Shown: piece after piece, positions 11,205 to 22,600 of the stretch
Layout of the letters: every line of letters starts with the position of its first letter
How positions within the stretch are numbered: the stretch's first letter is position 1
NCBI GenBank assembly: GCA_934045905.1
Contig: OW203764.1
Location: 25,408,954-25,472,953 of the forward strand
Direction of reading: 5' to 3'
Length of the DNA: 64,000 bases
From: Leuctra nigra
Lineage: Eukaryota > Arthropoda > Insecta > Plecoptera > Leuctridae
Notes under the pieces: model-generated
Told to the model about the DNA's origin: nothing
Seen by the model: the letters and a program-made list of their open reading frames with translations, nothing else
Database searches by the model: none
Translations under genes and position numbers: made by a program

Positions 11205-12215
11205 TGGAATAACGCCTACAAAAAGTTGGCGTTGTTCCAGTGGAATAACGCCAACAAAATGTTGGCGTTATTCCACTGGAAGAATGCCAACACTTTGTTG
11301 GCGTCATTCCACTAGAACAACGCCAACATTTTGTTGGCGTTATTCCAGTTTGAGGTCAGTTGGCGTTATTCCAGTGTCGACAAAATCGCAACGTCGACAC
11401 TGGAATAAAGCCTACAAAACGTATGCGTTCATTGTAGGTGGTCTTCCACTGGAAGAACGCCAACATAAAGTTGACGTTATTCCACTGGAACAACGCCAAC
11501 GTTTTGTAGGCGTTATTCCGGGGACGACAGAATTACATCTTACCACTGGATTAACGCCAACATTTTGTTGGCGTTGTTCCAGTGGAATAACGCCAACTTT
11601 TTGTTGGCGTTATTCCACTGGAACAACGCCAACAAAATGTTGGCGTTATTCCGGGGACGACAGAATTTCATGTTACCACTGGAATAACGCCAACATTTTG
11701 TTGGCGGTATTCCACTGGAACAACGCCAACATAAAGTTGACGTTGTTTCACTGGAATAACACCAACGTTTTGTTGGCGTTATTCCGGGGACGACAAAATT
11801 ACTTCTTACCACTGGAATAACACCAACATTTTGTTGGCGTTGTTCCAGTGGAATAACGCCAACAAAATGTTGGCAAAATGTTGGCGTTATTCCACTGGAA
11901 CAACGCCAACAAAATGTTGGCGTCATTCCGGGGACGACAGAATTTCATGTTACCACTGGAATAACGCCAACATTTTGTTGGCGTTATTCCACTGGAACAA
12001 CGCCAACATAAAATTGACGTTGTTTCACTGGAATAACACCAACGTTTTGTTGGCGTTATTCCGGGGACGACAGAATTACTTCTTACCACTGGAATAACGC
12101 CAACATTTTGTTGGCGTTGTTCCAGTGGAATAACGCCAACATTTTGTTGGCGTTATTCCACTGGAACAACGCCAACAAAATGTTGGCGTAATTCCGTTGG
12201 CGTTATTCCAGTTGG
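11205..12215. repeat. Array of self-complementary AACGCCAACATTTTGTTGG units
   Basis: About 1 kb built from near-palindromic ~36-bp units of the form TGGAATAACGCCAAC-ATTTTGTTGGCGTTATTCCA, joined by CACTGGAACAACGCC. The spacer ATTCCGGGGACGACAGAATT interrupts the array near 11517, 11649, 11782, 11926 and 12059. Spacings of 132, 133, 144 and 133 bp give a higher-order period of 277 bp (11651-11927 versus 11928-12204). Long frames on both strands follow from the lack of stop codons in the unit. Confidence 0.9.
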
Positions 12216-12235
12216 CGCTATTCAGTCGACTCCTT

Positions 12236-12648
12236 TGATAGTATCAAAATATCAAAAGATACTTTGATAGTATCAAAGTATCAAGTATCAAAAATTGTGT
12301 CAAAGATATTTTATCTTTGCTGCTGAGGAAGAATTTGGTTAAGGTGAGGGAGGGGGAGATCATTGACAAATGTGTTCTTAGGGGTTGGGTGAAAAAAGGG
12401 TATGTATGGGCGGAAGGGATTCCTGGAAAAAATGCCTAAGGTTCTAAACTGAAACATTTTAGTCCAAAATTCCAAAGTATCAAAAGTATCTTTTCGGTAA
12501 AAAGATACTTGATACTATTTTGAATATTAATTGATAATTGATACTTGATACTGACTCCAAGAAAAGTATCAAGATATAGATATTGATAGTATCAAGTATC
12601 AAAGATACTATCAAAGATACTTGTATCTTTGATAGTGCCCATCTCTGA
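12236..12648. mobile_element. hAT-like remnant with GATACT/AGTATC subterminal repeats
   Basis: Dense GATACTTTGATAGTATCAAAG-type words occupy both sides (12236-12310 and 12470-12640). The right end is GATAGTGCCCATCTCTG, which reversed gives CAGAGATGGGCACTATC, a typical hAT terminal sequence. The matching left terminus is missing or decayed. No transposase ORF. Confidence 0.6.
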
Positions 12649-13354
12649 CTACACCGTAAAACTACTATTTTTACATGTAATTTAGTTTCTCTCATTGCAG
12701 TTGAGGTAAAATTAAATTTACATTCAGGGTAAATTTTAAAATATACTATACAGAAAAGAAATTAAGAAACTGTAATTTTATATAAATTAGTGAGGAAAAA
12801 CGGCCACCCACTAAATTTCATATAAAAATAGCAGTTTTCATATTTATAGTGTATCCTCGTAAACAATTTCGTTATAAAATTCTTCTTATTTAGTTAAAAG
12901 TTTAGCTCAAGACTAGATCATGAATCTTGAAAACAATTAATCTGAACCTAAGAAATTTATTTTCATTTACTTTTCCTTGCAAGGCTGTTGTCGGATGTTC
13001 TAAACCATATGTAACAAATTCATAGTTTGCACGTGATGTCATCTCATTGTTGCCTGCCACCATCTTGAAGACACGCAGAATACCTGTAATTCTCTGCTTT
13101 TTTGACGATATTTTATAGTTATTGGATAATGGGTACCAGGGAAATTATATAGGCTCCGGAGATATTTTTAGTACAAAAAGGAATCACTCAAATTACAACA
13201 TTACATCGATTTACCTCAATCAAGTTATAATCTGACCCGTCAACGTGCCAACAAAATGTCCGTCCCCGGGTGGAAAATTCAAAGATATTGCTGATGTATT
13301 GCTGATACAAAACAAAAAAAGTTCGTGCAAGTTCGTGCAATTAAAAGTACTTAC

Positions 13355-13627
13355 CAGTCCGATTCCCTCGAAAGCGTATATCACGGTGCCGAAGAACAGC
13401 GGTATACTTCCTACGCTGGCCACATAGTTTGTCTCGTGCTCTGAGGGGATGTTCGTAGAGACGACAAACAGCGTCCCCACGATCCCGAGGAACATGAGGA
13501 TGTTGGCGACCAGAGACACAGGCACCAGGTACTTGAGATCGCGGATCCAGCAGGACAGCGTGATGGGCACCAAGATCACAGCCATGTGCACGCGCAGGTC
13601 GACCACGTAGCCGTAATGGTCCAGCAC
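13355..13627 (-). CDS. PAT1 exon 6, parent of the 147-bp array
   Basis: 273-nt exon, the same length as PAT2 exon 6, entered by CTCTCTAG and left by GTAAGT. It encodes [20 protein letters not shown], then [20 protein letters not shown] and the conserved [13 protein letters not shown]. Compared with all 51 array units it keeps GTC (Val of SLVAN). Compared with all but one it also keeps a four-base CCGC stretch (WIRDL). It is therefore the intact functional version. Its acceptor directly abuts the first array unit, so the natural polypyrimidine tract has been replaced by array sequence. Confidence 0.9.
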
Positions 13628-16600
13628 CTAGAGAGAACATGAGGAACATGAGGATGTTGGCCAGAGACACGGGCACCAGGTACTTGTGATCATCCAGCAG
13701 GACAGTGTGATGGGCACCAAGATCACAGCCATGTGCACGCGCAGGTCGACCACGTAGCCGTAATGGTCCAGCACCTAGAGAGAACATGAGGAACATGAGG
13801 ATGTTGGCCAGGGACACGGGCACCAGGTACTTGAGATCATCCAGCAGGACAGTGTGATGGGCACCAAGATCACAGCCATGTGCACGCGCAGGTCGACCAC
13901 GTAGCCGTAATGGTCCAGCACCTAGATAGAACATGAGAAACATGAGGATGTTGGCCAGGGACACGGGCACCAGGTACTTGTGATCATCCAACAGGACAGT
14001 GTGATGGGCACCAAGATCACAGCCATGTGCACGCGCAGGTCGACCACGTAGCCGTAATGGTCCAGCACCTAGAGAGAACATGAGGAACATGAGGATGTTG
14101 GCCAGGGACACGGGCACCAGGTACTTGAGATCATCCAGCAGGACAGTGTGATGGGCACCAAGATCACAGCCATGTGCACGCGCAGGTCGACCACGTAGCC
14201 GTAATGGTCCAGCACCTAGAGAGAACATGAGGAACATGAGGATGTTGGCCAGGGACACGGGCACCAGGTACTTGAGATCATCCAGCAGGACAGTGTGATG
14301 TGCACCAAGATCACAGCCATGTGCACGCGCAGGTCGACCACGTAGCCGTAATGGTCCAGAACCTAGAGAGAACATGAGGAACATGAGGATGTTGGCCAGG
14401 GACACGGGCACCAGGTACTTGAGATCATCCAGCAGGACAGTATGATGGGCACCAAGATCACAGCCATGTGCACGCGCAGGTCCACCACGTAGCCGTAATG
14501 GTCCAGCACCTAGAGAGAACATGAGGAACATGAGGATGTTGGCCAGGGACACGGGCACCAGGTACTTGAGATCATCCAACAGGACAGCGTGATGGGCACC
14601 AAGATCACAGCCATGTGCACGCGCAGGTCGACCACGTAGCCGTAATGGTCCAGCACCTAGAGAGAACATGAGGAACATGAGGATGTTGGCCAGGGACACG
14701 GGCACCAGGTACTTGAGATCATCCAGCAGGACAGTGTGATGGGCCCCAAGATAACAGCCATGTGCACGCGCAGGTCGACCACGTAGCCGTAATGGTCCAG
14801 CACCTAGAGAGAACATGAGGAACATGAGGATGTTGGCCAGGGACACGGGCACCAGGTACTTGAGATCATCCAACAGGACAGTGTGATGGGCACCAAGATC
14901 ACAGCCATGTGCACGCGCAGGTCGACCACGTAGCCGTAATGGTCCAGCACCTAGAGAGAACATGAGGAACATGAGGATGTTGGCCAGGGACACGGGCACC
15001 AGGTACTTGAGATCATCCAGCAGGACAGTGTGATGGGCACCAAGATCACAGCCATGTGCACGCGCAGGTCGACCACGTAGCCGTAATGGTCCAGCACCTA
15101 GAGAGAACATGAGGAACATGAGGATGTTGGCCAGGGACACGGGCACCAGGTACTTCAAATCATCCAGCAGGACAGTGTGATGGGCACCTAGATCACAGCC
15201 ATGTGCACGCGCAGGTCGACCACGTAGCCGTAATGGTCCAGCACCTAGAGAGAACATGAAGAACATGAGGATGTTGGCCAGGGACACGGGCACCAGGTAC
15301 TTGAGATCATCCAGCAGGACAGCGTGATGGGCACCAAGATTACAGCCATGTGCACGCGCAGGTCGACCACGTAGCCGTAATGGTCCAGCACCTAGAGAGA
15401 ACATGAGGAACATGAGGATGTTGGCCAGGGACACGGGCACCAGGTACTTGAGATCATCCAGCAGGACAGTGTGATGGGCACCAAGATCACAGCCATGTGC
15501 ACGCGCAGGTCGACCACGTAGCCGTAATGGTCCAGCACCTAGAGAGTACATGAGGAACATGAGGATGTTGGCCAAAGACACGGGCACCAGGTACTTGAGA
15601 TCATCCAGCAGGACAGTGTGATGGGCACCAAGATCACAGCCATGTGCACGCGCAGGTCGACCACGTAGCCGTAATGGTCCAGCACCTAGAGAGAACATGA
15701 GGAACATGAGGATGTTGGCCAGGGACACGGGCACCACGTACTTGAGATCATCCAACAGGACAGCGTGATGGGCACCAAGATCACAGCCATGTGCACGCGC
15801 AGGTCGACCACGTAGCCGTAATGGTCCAGCACCTAGAGAGAACATGAGGAACATGAGGATGTTGGCCAGGGACACGGGCACCAGGTACTTGAGATCATCC
15901 AGCAGGACAGTGTGATGGGCACCAAGATCACAGCCATGTGCACGCGCAGGTCCACCACGTAGCCGTAATGGTCCAGCACCTAGAGAGAACATGAGGAACA
16001 TGAGGATGTTGGCCAGGGACACGGGCACCAGGTACTTGAGATCATCCAGCAGGACAGTGTGATGGGCACCAAGATCACAGCCATGTGCACGCGGAGGTCG
16101 ACCACGTAGCCGTAATGGTCCAGCACCTAGAGAGAACATGAGGAACATGAGGATGTTGGCCAGGGACACGGGCACCAGGTACTTGAGATCATCCAGCAGG
16201 ACAGTGTGATGGGCACCAAGATCACAGCCATGTGCACGCGCAGGTCGACCACGTAGCCGTAATGGTCCAGCACCTAGAGAGAACATGAGGAACATGAGGA
16301 TGTTGGCCAGGGACACGGGCACCAGGTACTTGAGATCATCCAGCAGGACAGTGTGATGGGCACCAAGATCACAGCCATGTGCACGCGCAGGTCGTCCACG
16401 TAGCCGTAATGGTCCAGCACCTAGAGAGAACATGAGGAACATGAGGATGTTGGCCCGGGACACGGGCACCAGGTACTTCAAATCATCCAGCAGGACAGTG
16501 TGATGGGCACCAAGATCACAGCCATGTGCACGCGCAGGTCGACCACGTAGCCGTAATGGTCCAGCACCTAGAGAGAACATGAGGAACATGAGGATGTTGG

Positions 16601-19600
16601 CCAGGGACACGGGCACCAGGTACTTGAGATCATCCAGCAGCACAGTGTGATGGGCACCAAGATCACAGCCATGTGCACGCGCAGGTCGACCACGTAGCCG
16701 TAATGGTCCAGCACCTAGAGAGAACATGAGGAACATGAGGATGTTGGCCAGGGACACGGGCACCAGGTACTTGAGATCATCCAACAGGACAGCGTGATGG
16801 GCACCAAGATCACAGCCATGTGCACGCGCAGGTCGACCACGTAGCCGTAATGGTCCAGCACCTAGAGAGAACATGAGGAACATGAGGATGTTGGCCAGGG
16901 ACACGGGCACCAGGTACTTGAGATCATCCAGCAGGACAGTGTGATGGGCACCAAGATCACAGCCATGTGCACGCGCAGGTCGTCCACGTAGCCGTAATGG
17001 TCCAGCACCTAGAGAGAACATGAGGAACATGAGGATGTTGGCCAGGGACACGGGCACCAGGTACTTCAAATCATCCAGCAGGACACCATGTGCACGCGCA
17101 GGTCCACCACGTAGCCGTAATGGTCCAGCACCTAGAGAGAACATGAGGAACATGAGGATGTTGGCCAGGGACACGGGCACCAGGTACTTGAGATCATCCA
17201 GCAGGACAGCGTGATGGGCACCAAGATCACAGCCATGTGCACGCGCAGGTCGACCACGTAGCCGTAATGGTCCAGCACCTAGAGAGAACATGAGGAACAT
17301 GAGGATATTGGCCATGGGACACGGGCACCAGGTACTTGAGATCATCCAACAGGACAGCGTGATGGGCACCAAGATCACAGCCATGTGCACGCGCAGGTCC
17401 ACCACGTAGCCGTAATGGTCCAGCACCTAGAGAGAACATGAGGAACATGAGGATGTTGGCCATGGGACACGGGCACCAGGTACTTGAGATCATCCAACAG
17501 GACAGCGTGATGGGCACCAAGATCACAGCCATGTGCACGCGCAGGTCCACCACGTAGCCGTAATGGTCCAGCACCTAGAGAGAACATGAGGAACATGAGG
17601 ATGTTGGCCATGGGACACGGGCACCAGGTACTTGAGATCATCCAGCAGGACAGCGTGATGGGCACCAAGATCACAGCCATGTGCACGCGCAGGTCGACCA
17701 CGTAGCCGTAATGGTCCAGCACCTAGAGAGAACATGAGGAACATGAGGATGTTGGCCATGGGACACGGGCACCAGGTACTTGAGATCATCCAACAGGACA
17801 GCGTGATGGGCACCAAGATCACAGCCATGTGCACGCGCAGGTCCACCACGTAGCCGTAATGGTCCAGCACCTAGAGAGAACATGAGGAACATGAGGATGT
17901 TGGCCATGGGACACGGGCACCAGGTACTTGAGATCATCCAACCGGACAGCGTGATGGGCACCAAGATCACAGCCATGTGCACGCGCAGGTCCACCACGTA
18001 GCCGTAATGGTCCAGCACCTAGAGAGAACATGAGGAACATGAGGATGTTGGCCATGGGACACGGGCACCAGGTACTTGAGATCATCCAGCAGGACAGCGT
18101 GATGGGCACCAAGATCACAGCCATGTGCACGCGCAGGTCGACCACGTAGCCGTAATGGTCCAGCACCTAGAGAGAACATGAGGAACATGAGGATGTTGGC
18201 CATGGGACACGGGCACCAGGTACTTGAGATCATCCAACAGGACAGCGTGATGGGCACCAAGATCACAGCCATGTGCACGCGCAGGTCGACCACGTAGCCG
18301 TAATGGTCCAGCACCTAGAGAGAACATGAGGAACATGAGGATGTTGGCCAGGGACACAGGCACCAGGTACTTGAGATCATCCAGCAGGACAGTGTGATGG
18401 GCACCAAGATCACAGCCATGTGCACGCGCAGGTCGACCACGTAGCCGTAATGGTCCAGCACCTAGAGAGAACATGAGGAACATGAGGATGTTGGCCAGAG
18501 ACACTGGCACCAGGTACTTGTGATCATCCAACAGGACAGTGTGATGGGCACCAAGATCACAGCCATGTGCACGCGCAGGTCGACCACGTAGCCGTAATGG
18601 TCCAGCACCTAGAGAGAACATGAGGAACATGAGGATGTTGGCCAGGGACACGGGCACCAGGTACTTGAGATCATCCAACAGGACAGCGTGATGGGCACCA
18701 AGATCACAGCCATGTGCACGCGCAGGTCGACCACGTAGCCGTAATGGTCCAGCACCTAGAGAGAACATGAGGAACATGAGGATGTTGGCCAGAGACACGG
18801 GCACCAGGTACTTGAGATTATCCAGCAGGACAGTGTGATGGGCACCAAGATCACAGCCATGTGCACGCGCAGGTCGACCACGTAGCCGTAATGGTCCAGC
18901 ACCTAGAGAGAACATGAGGAACATGAGGATGTTGGCCAGGGACACGGGCACTAGGTACGTGAGATCATCCAGCAGGACAGTGTGATGGGCACCAAGATCA
19001 CAGCCATGTGCACGCGCAGGTCGACCACGTAGCCGTAATGGTCCAGCACCTAGAGAGAACATGAGGAACATGAGGATGTTGGCCAGGGACACAGGCACCA
19101 GGTACTTGAGATCATCCAACAGGACAGTGTGATGGGCACCAAGATCACAGCCATGTGCACGCGCAGGTCGACCACGTAGCCGTAATGGTCCAGCACCTAG
19201 AGAGAACATGAGGAACATGAGGATGTTGGCCAGAGACACGGGAACCAGGTACTTGAGATCATCCAGCAGGACAGTGTGATGGGCACCAAGATCACAGCCA
19301 TGTGCACGCGGAGGTCGACCACGTAGCCGTAATGGTCCAGCACCTAGAGAGAACATGAGGAACATGAGGATGTTGGCCAGAGACACAGGCACCAGGTACT
19401 TGAGATCATCCAACAGGACAGTGTGATGGGCACCAAGATCACAGCCATGTGCACGCGCAGGTCGACCACGTAGCCGTAATGGTCCAGCACCTAGAGAGAA
19501 CATGAGGAACATGAGGATGTTGGCCAGGGACACGGGCACCAGGTACTTGAGATCATCCAGCAGGACAGTGTGATGGGCACCAAGATCACAGCCATGTGCA

Positions 19601-22600
19601 CGCGCAGGTCGACCACGTAGCCGTAATGGTCCAGCACCTAGAGAGAACATGAGGAACATGAGGATGTTGGCCATGGGACACGGGCACCAGGTACTTGAGA
19701 TCATCCAGCAGGACAGCGTGATGGGCACCAAGATCACAGCCATGTGCACGCGCAGGTCGACCACGTAGCCGTAATGGTCCAGCACCTAGAGAGAACATGA
19801 GGAACATGAGGATGTTGGCCAGGGACACGGGCACCAGGTACTTGAGATCATCCAACAGGACAGTGTGATGGGCACCAAGATCACAACCATGTGCACGCGC
19901 AGGTCGACCACGTAGCCGTAATGGTCCAGCACCTAGAGAGAACATGAGGAACATGAGGATGTTGGCCAGGGACACGGGCACCAGGTACTTGAGATCATCC
20001 AGCAGGACAGCGTGATGGGCACCAAGATCACAGCCATGTGCACGCGCAGGTCGACCACGTAGCCGTAATGGTCCAGCACCTAGAGAGAACATGAGGAACA
20101 TGAGGATGTTGGCCAGGGACACGGGCACCAGGTACTTGAGATCATCCAACAGGACAGTGTGATGGGCACCAAGATCACAGCCATGTGCACGCGCAGGTCG
20201 ACCACGTAGCCGTAATGGTCCAGCACCTAGAGAGAACATGAGGAACATGAGGATGTTGGCCAGGAACACAGGCACCAGGTACTTGAGATCATCCAACAGG
20301 ACAGTGTGATGGGCACCAAGATCACAGCCATGTGCACGCGCAGGTCGACCACGTAGCCGTAATGGTCCAGCACCTAGAGAGAACATGAGGAACATGAGGA
20401 TGTTGGCCAGGGACACAGGCACCAGGTACTTGAGATCATCCAACAGGACAGTGTGATGGGCACCAAGATCACAGCCATGTGCTCGCGCAGGTCGACCACG
20501 TAGCCGTAATGGTCCAGCACCTAGAGAGAACATGAGGAACATGAGGATGTTGGCCAGAGACACGGGCACCAGGTACTTGAGATCATCCAGCAGGACAGTG
20601 TGATGGGCACCAAGATCACAGCCATGTGCACGCGCAGGTCCACCACGTAGCCGTAATGGTCCAGCACCTAGAGAGAACATGAGGAACATGAGGATGTTGG
20701 CCAGGGACACAGGCACCAGGTACTTGAGATCGCGGATCCAACAGGACAGCATGATGGGCACCAAGATCACAGCCATGTGCACGCGCAGGTCGACCACGTA
20801 GCCGTAATGGTCCAGCACCTAGAGAGAACATGAGGAACATGAGGATGTTGGCCAGGGACACGGGCACTAGGTACGTGAGATCATCCAGCAGGACAGTGTG
20901 ATGGGCACCAAGATCACAGCCATGTGCACGCGCAGGTCGACCACGTAGCCGTAATGGTCCAGCACCTAGAGAGAACATGAGGAACATGAGGATGTTGGCC
21001 AGGGACACAGGCACCAGGTACTTGAGATCATCCAGCAGGACAGTGTGATGGGCACCAAGATCACAGCCATGTGTACGCGCAGGTCGACCACGTAGCCGTA
21101 ATGGTCCAGCACCTAGAGAGAGAATGGGAGATGATCTCGCTGTTCTTGAACAGGGGCCCTATTTTAGAACTTTTAAATTCCCAATTCCACTAGAATTCAA
21201 TTCCATACAATGTTAATCCTTATGGCCGTGACTGAATTCCATCAGAATGGAAATGGAAAATCGTTCTAGAATAGACCTCCAGGTCGCTAATTTAATCAGT
21301 CATCAGTCATCATTCTTCACTCATCTCTCATCTCTCATAGCGCATAATTCTTCACTCATCACCCATTACTCAGCAATTGCTCATCGCTCATTCATGATAA
21401 TCACTCATCATGTACCTAGCTCATAATTCTTCACTCATCACTCATTCCTCTTCACTCATTGCTCATTGTTCATCACTCATTACTCATGAGTATGGCACAA
21501 GATTATGGACTCATTCAATGTAACATTTTCACTCTATCAACTTTTTGTTGAGCAACTTGGTTCTTTCTTATCATCACTAAGTGATGATAGATTAGATTCA
21601 GTTAGATTTTGAAATCAGAGATTGTTTTGAAAACCAAAGTTCCGTTTTTACCAAAGCTTTAGATTTCCTTATTCTTGAATTTTCTTATCAGAATTAGTAA
21701 AGTAAGAGCAAAATGTTCTTATTCTATACATTCAATAGTACTTCTAGTAATTGTAAAGTGTAGTACTAACTTGTTTGGTATTCTCCGAGATGAACACGAA
21801 ATACACGCAGCAGAATCCAAGCTGCGTGACGCAGAGGAACACATTTACCATGACTCTGCAATGAAGATGAATGTTGCAATCATTGAGGCTGTTGCACTTC
21901 TATCTGCCGTATGTTCAAAGAGTTCGAGAAGATGCTTACCTGAACGGGCCCGTGAATTTCGTGAATTTGGCTGGCCCAGTCTTAAAAGCAAGATCAATTG
22001 TTTCTGAAAAAGTTGGTATTTCTTTGCAGCCAGTTCTTTTCCTCATTTCACGAGCTGCTGAGAGCTGGAAAAACATACTTGGAGATAGAAAATCAGCAAT
22101 GTATTAAATGTCAATTTGTTACCATGAAAAAGAGAGACAAGTATATTAAAACATCGAAATTCTAAAATGGCTGCCACAAGGACACATCATAACACGGTTT
22201 GCAAATACTAAATAAGAAATGAATACAGAAACAAAAAACATTGAAAATGTCAAATCGCTATAACTAGAGGATTAACAAATAGTGTTGCAAAAACTTATTA
22301 CGTTTAATTACTACGATAACAGTTGACAAAGGTCAGTATAATGCCTCTTGCTCCGTAAAAAATATACCAATGGAATTGCTTCATTGTACCAATACTTTAA
22401 TTAATTGAGTATAATGAGAGCTGGAGTGTTTCCATTTCATTTCAATTTGGCAATCGAAGGGGCAAAGTACCATTTTACTCTGGTTGAGAATTGAGCATTG
22501 GTTTGGTTGGTTGATTGATTGATTGATTGATTGATTGATTAGTGTTGTTTAACTGCGCATCAACAGCGAGTCAATTTGCGCACATTAAGATTTTGTTAAT

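Noticed and set aside
11134..12097. Frames of 228, 128, 96 and 88 codons on both strands
   Set aside because: The palindromic array unit lacks stop codons on either strand. Peptides are simple CWRYSTGTTP-like repeats with no start or splice context.
13341..20818. Long minus-strand frames of 1361, 556, 410 and 132 codons and many of 115 codons
   Set aside because: They are by-products of the 147/148-bp array and often begin at GTG. The last one enters the real exon 6 in the wrong frame.
13628..21119. CRISPR-like or bacterial repeat array
   Set aside because: Units are contiguous with no unique spacers, the sequence is exon-derived and the context is eukaryotic.
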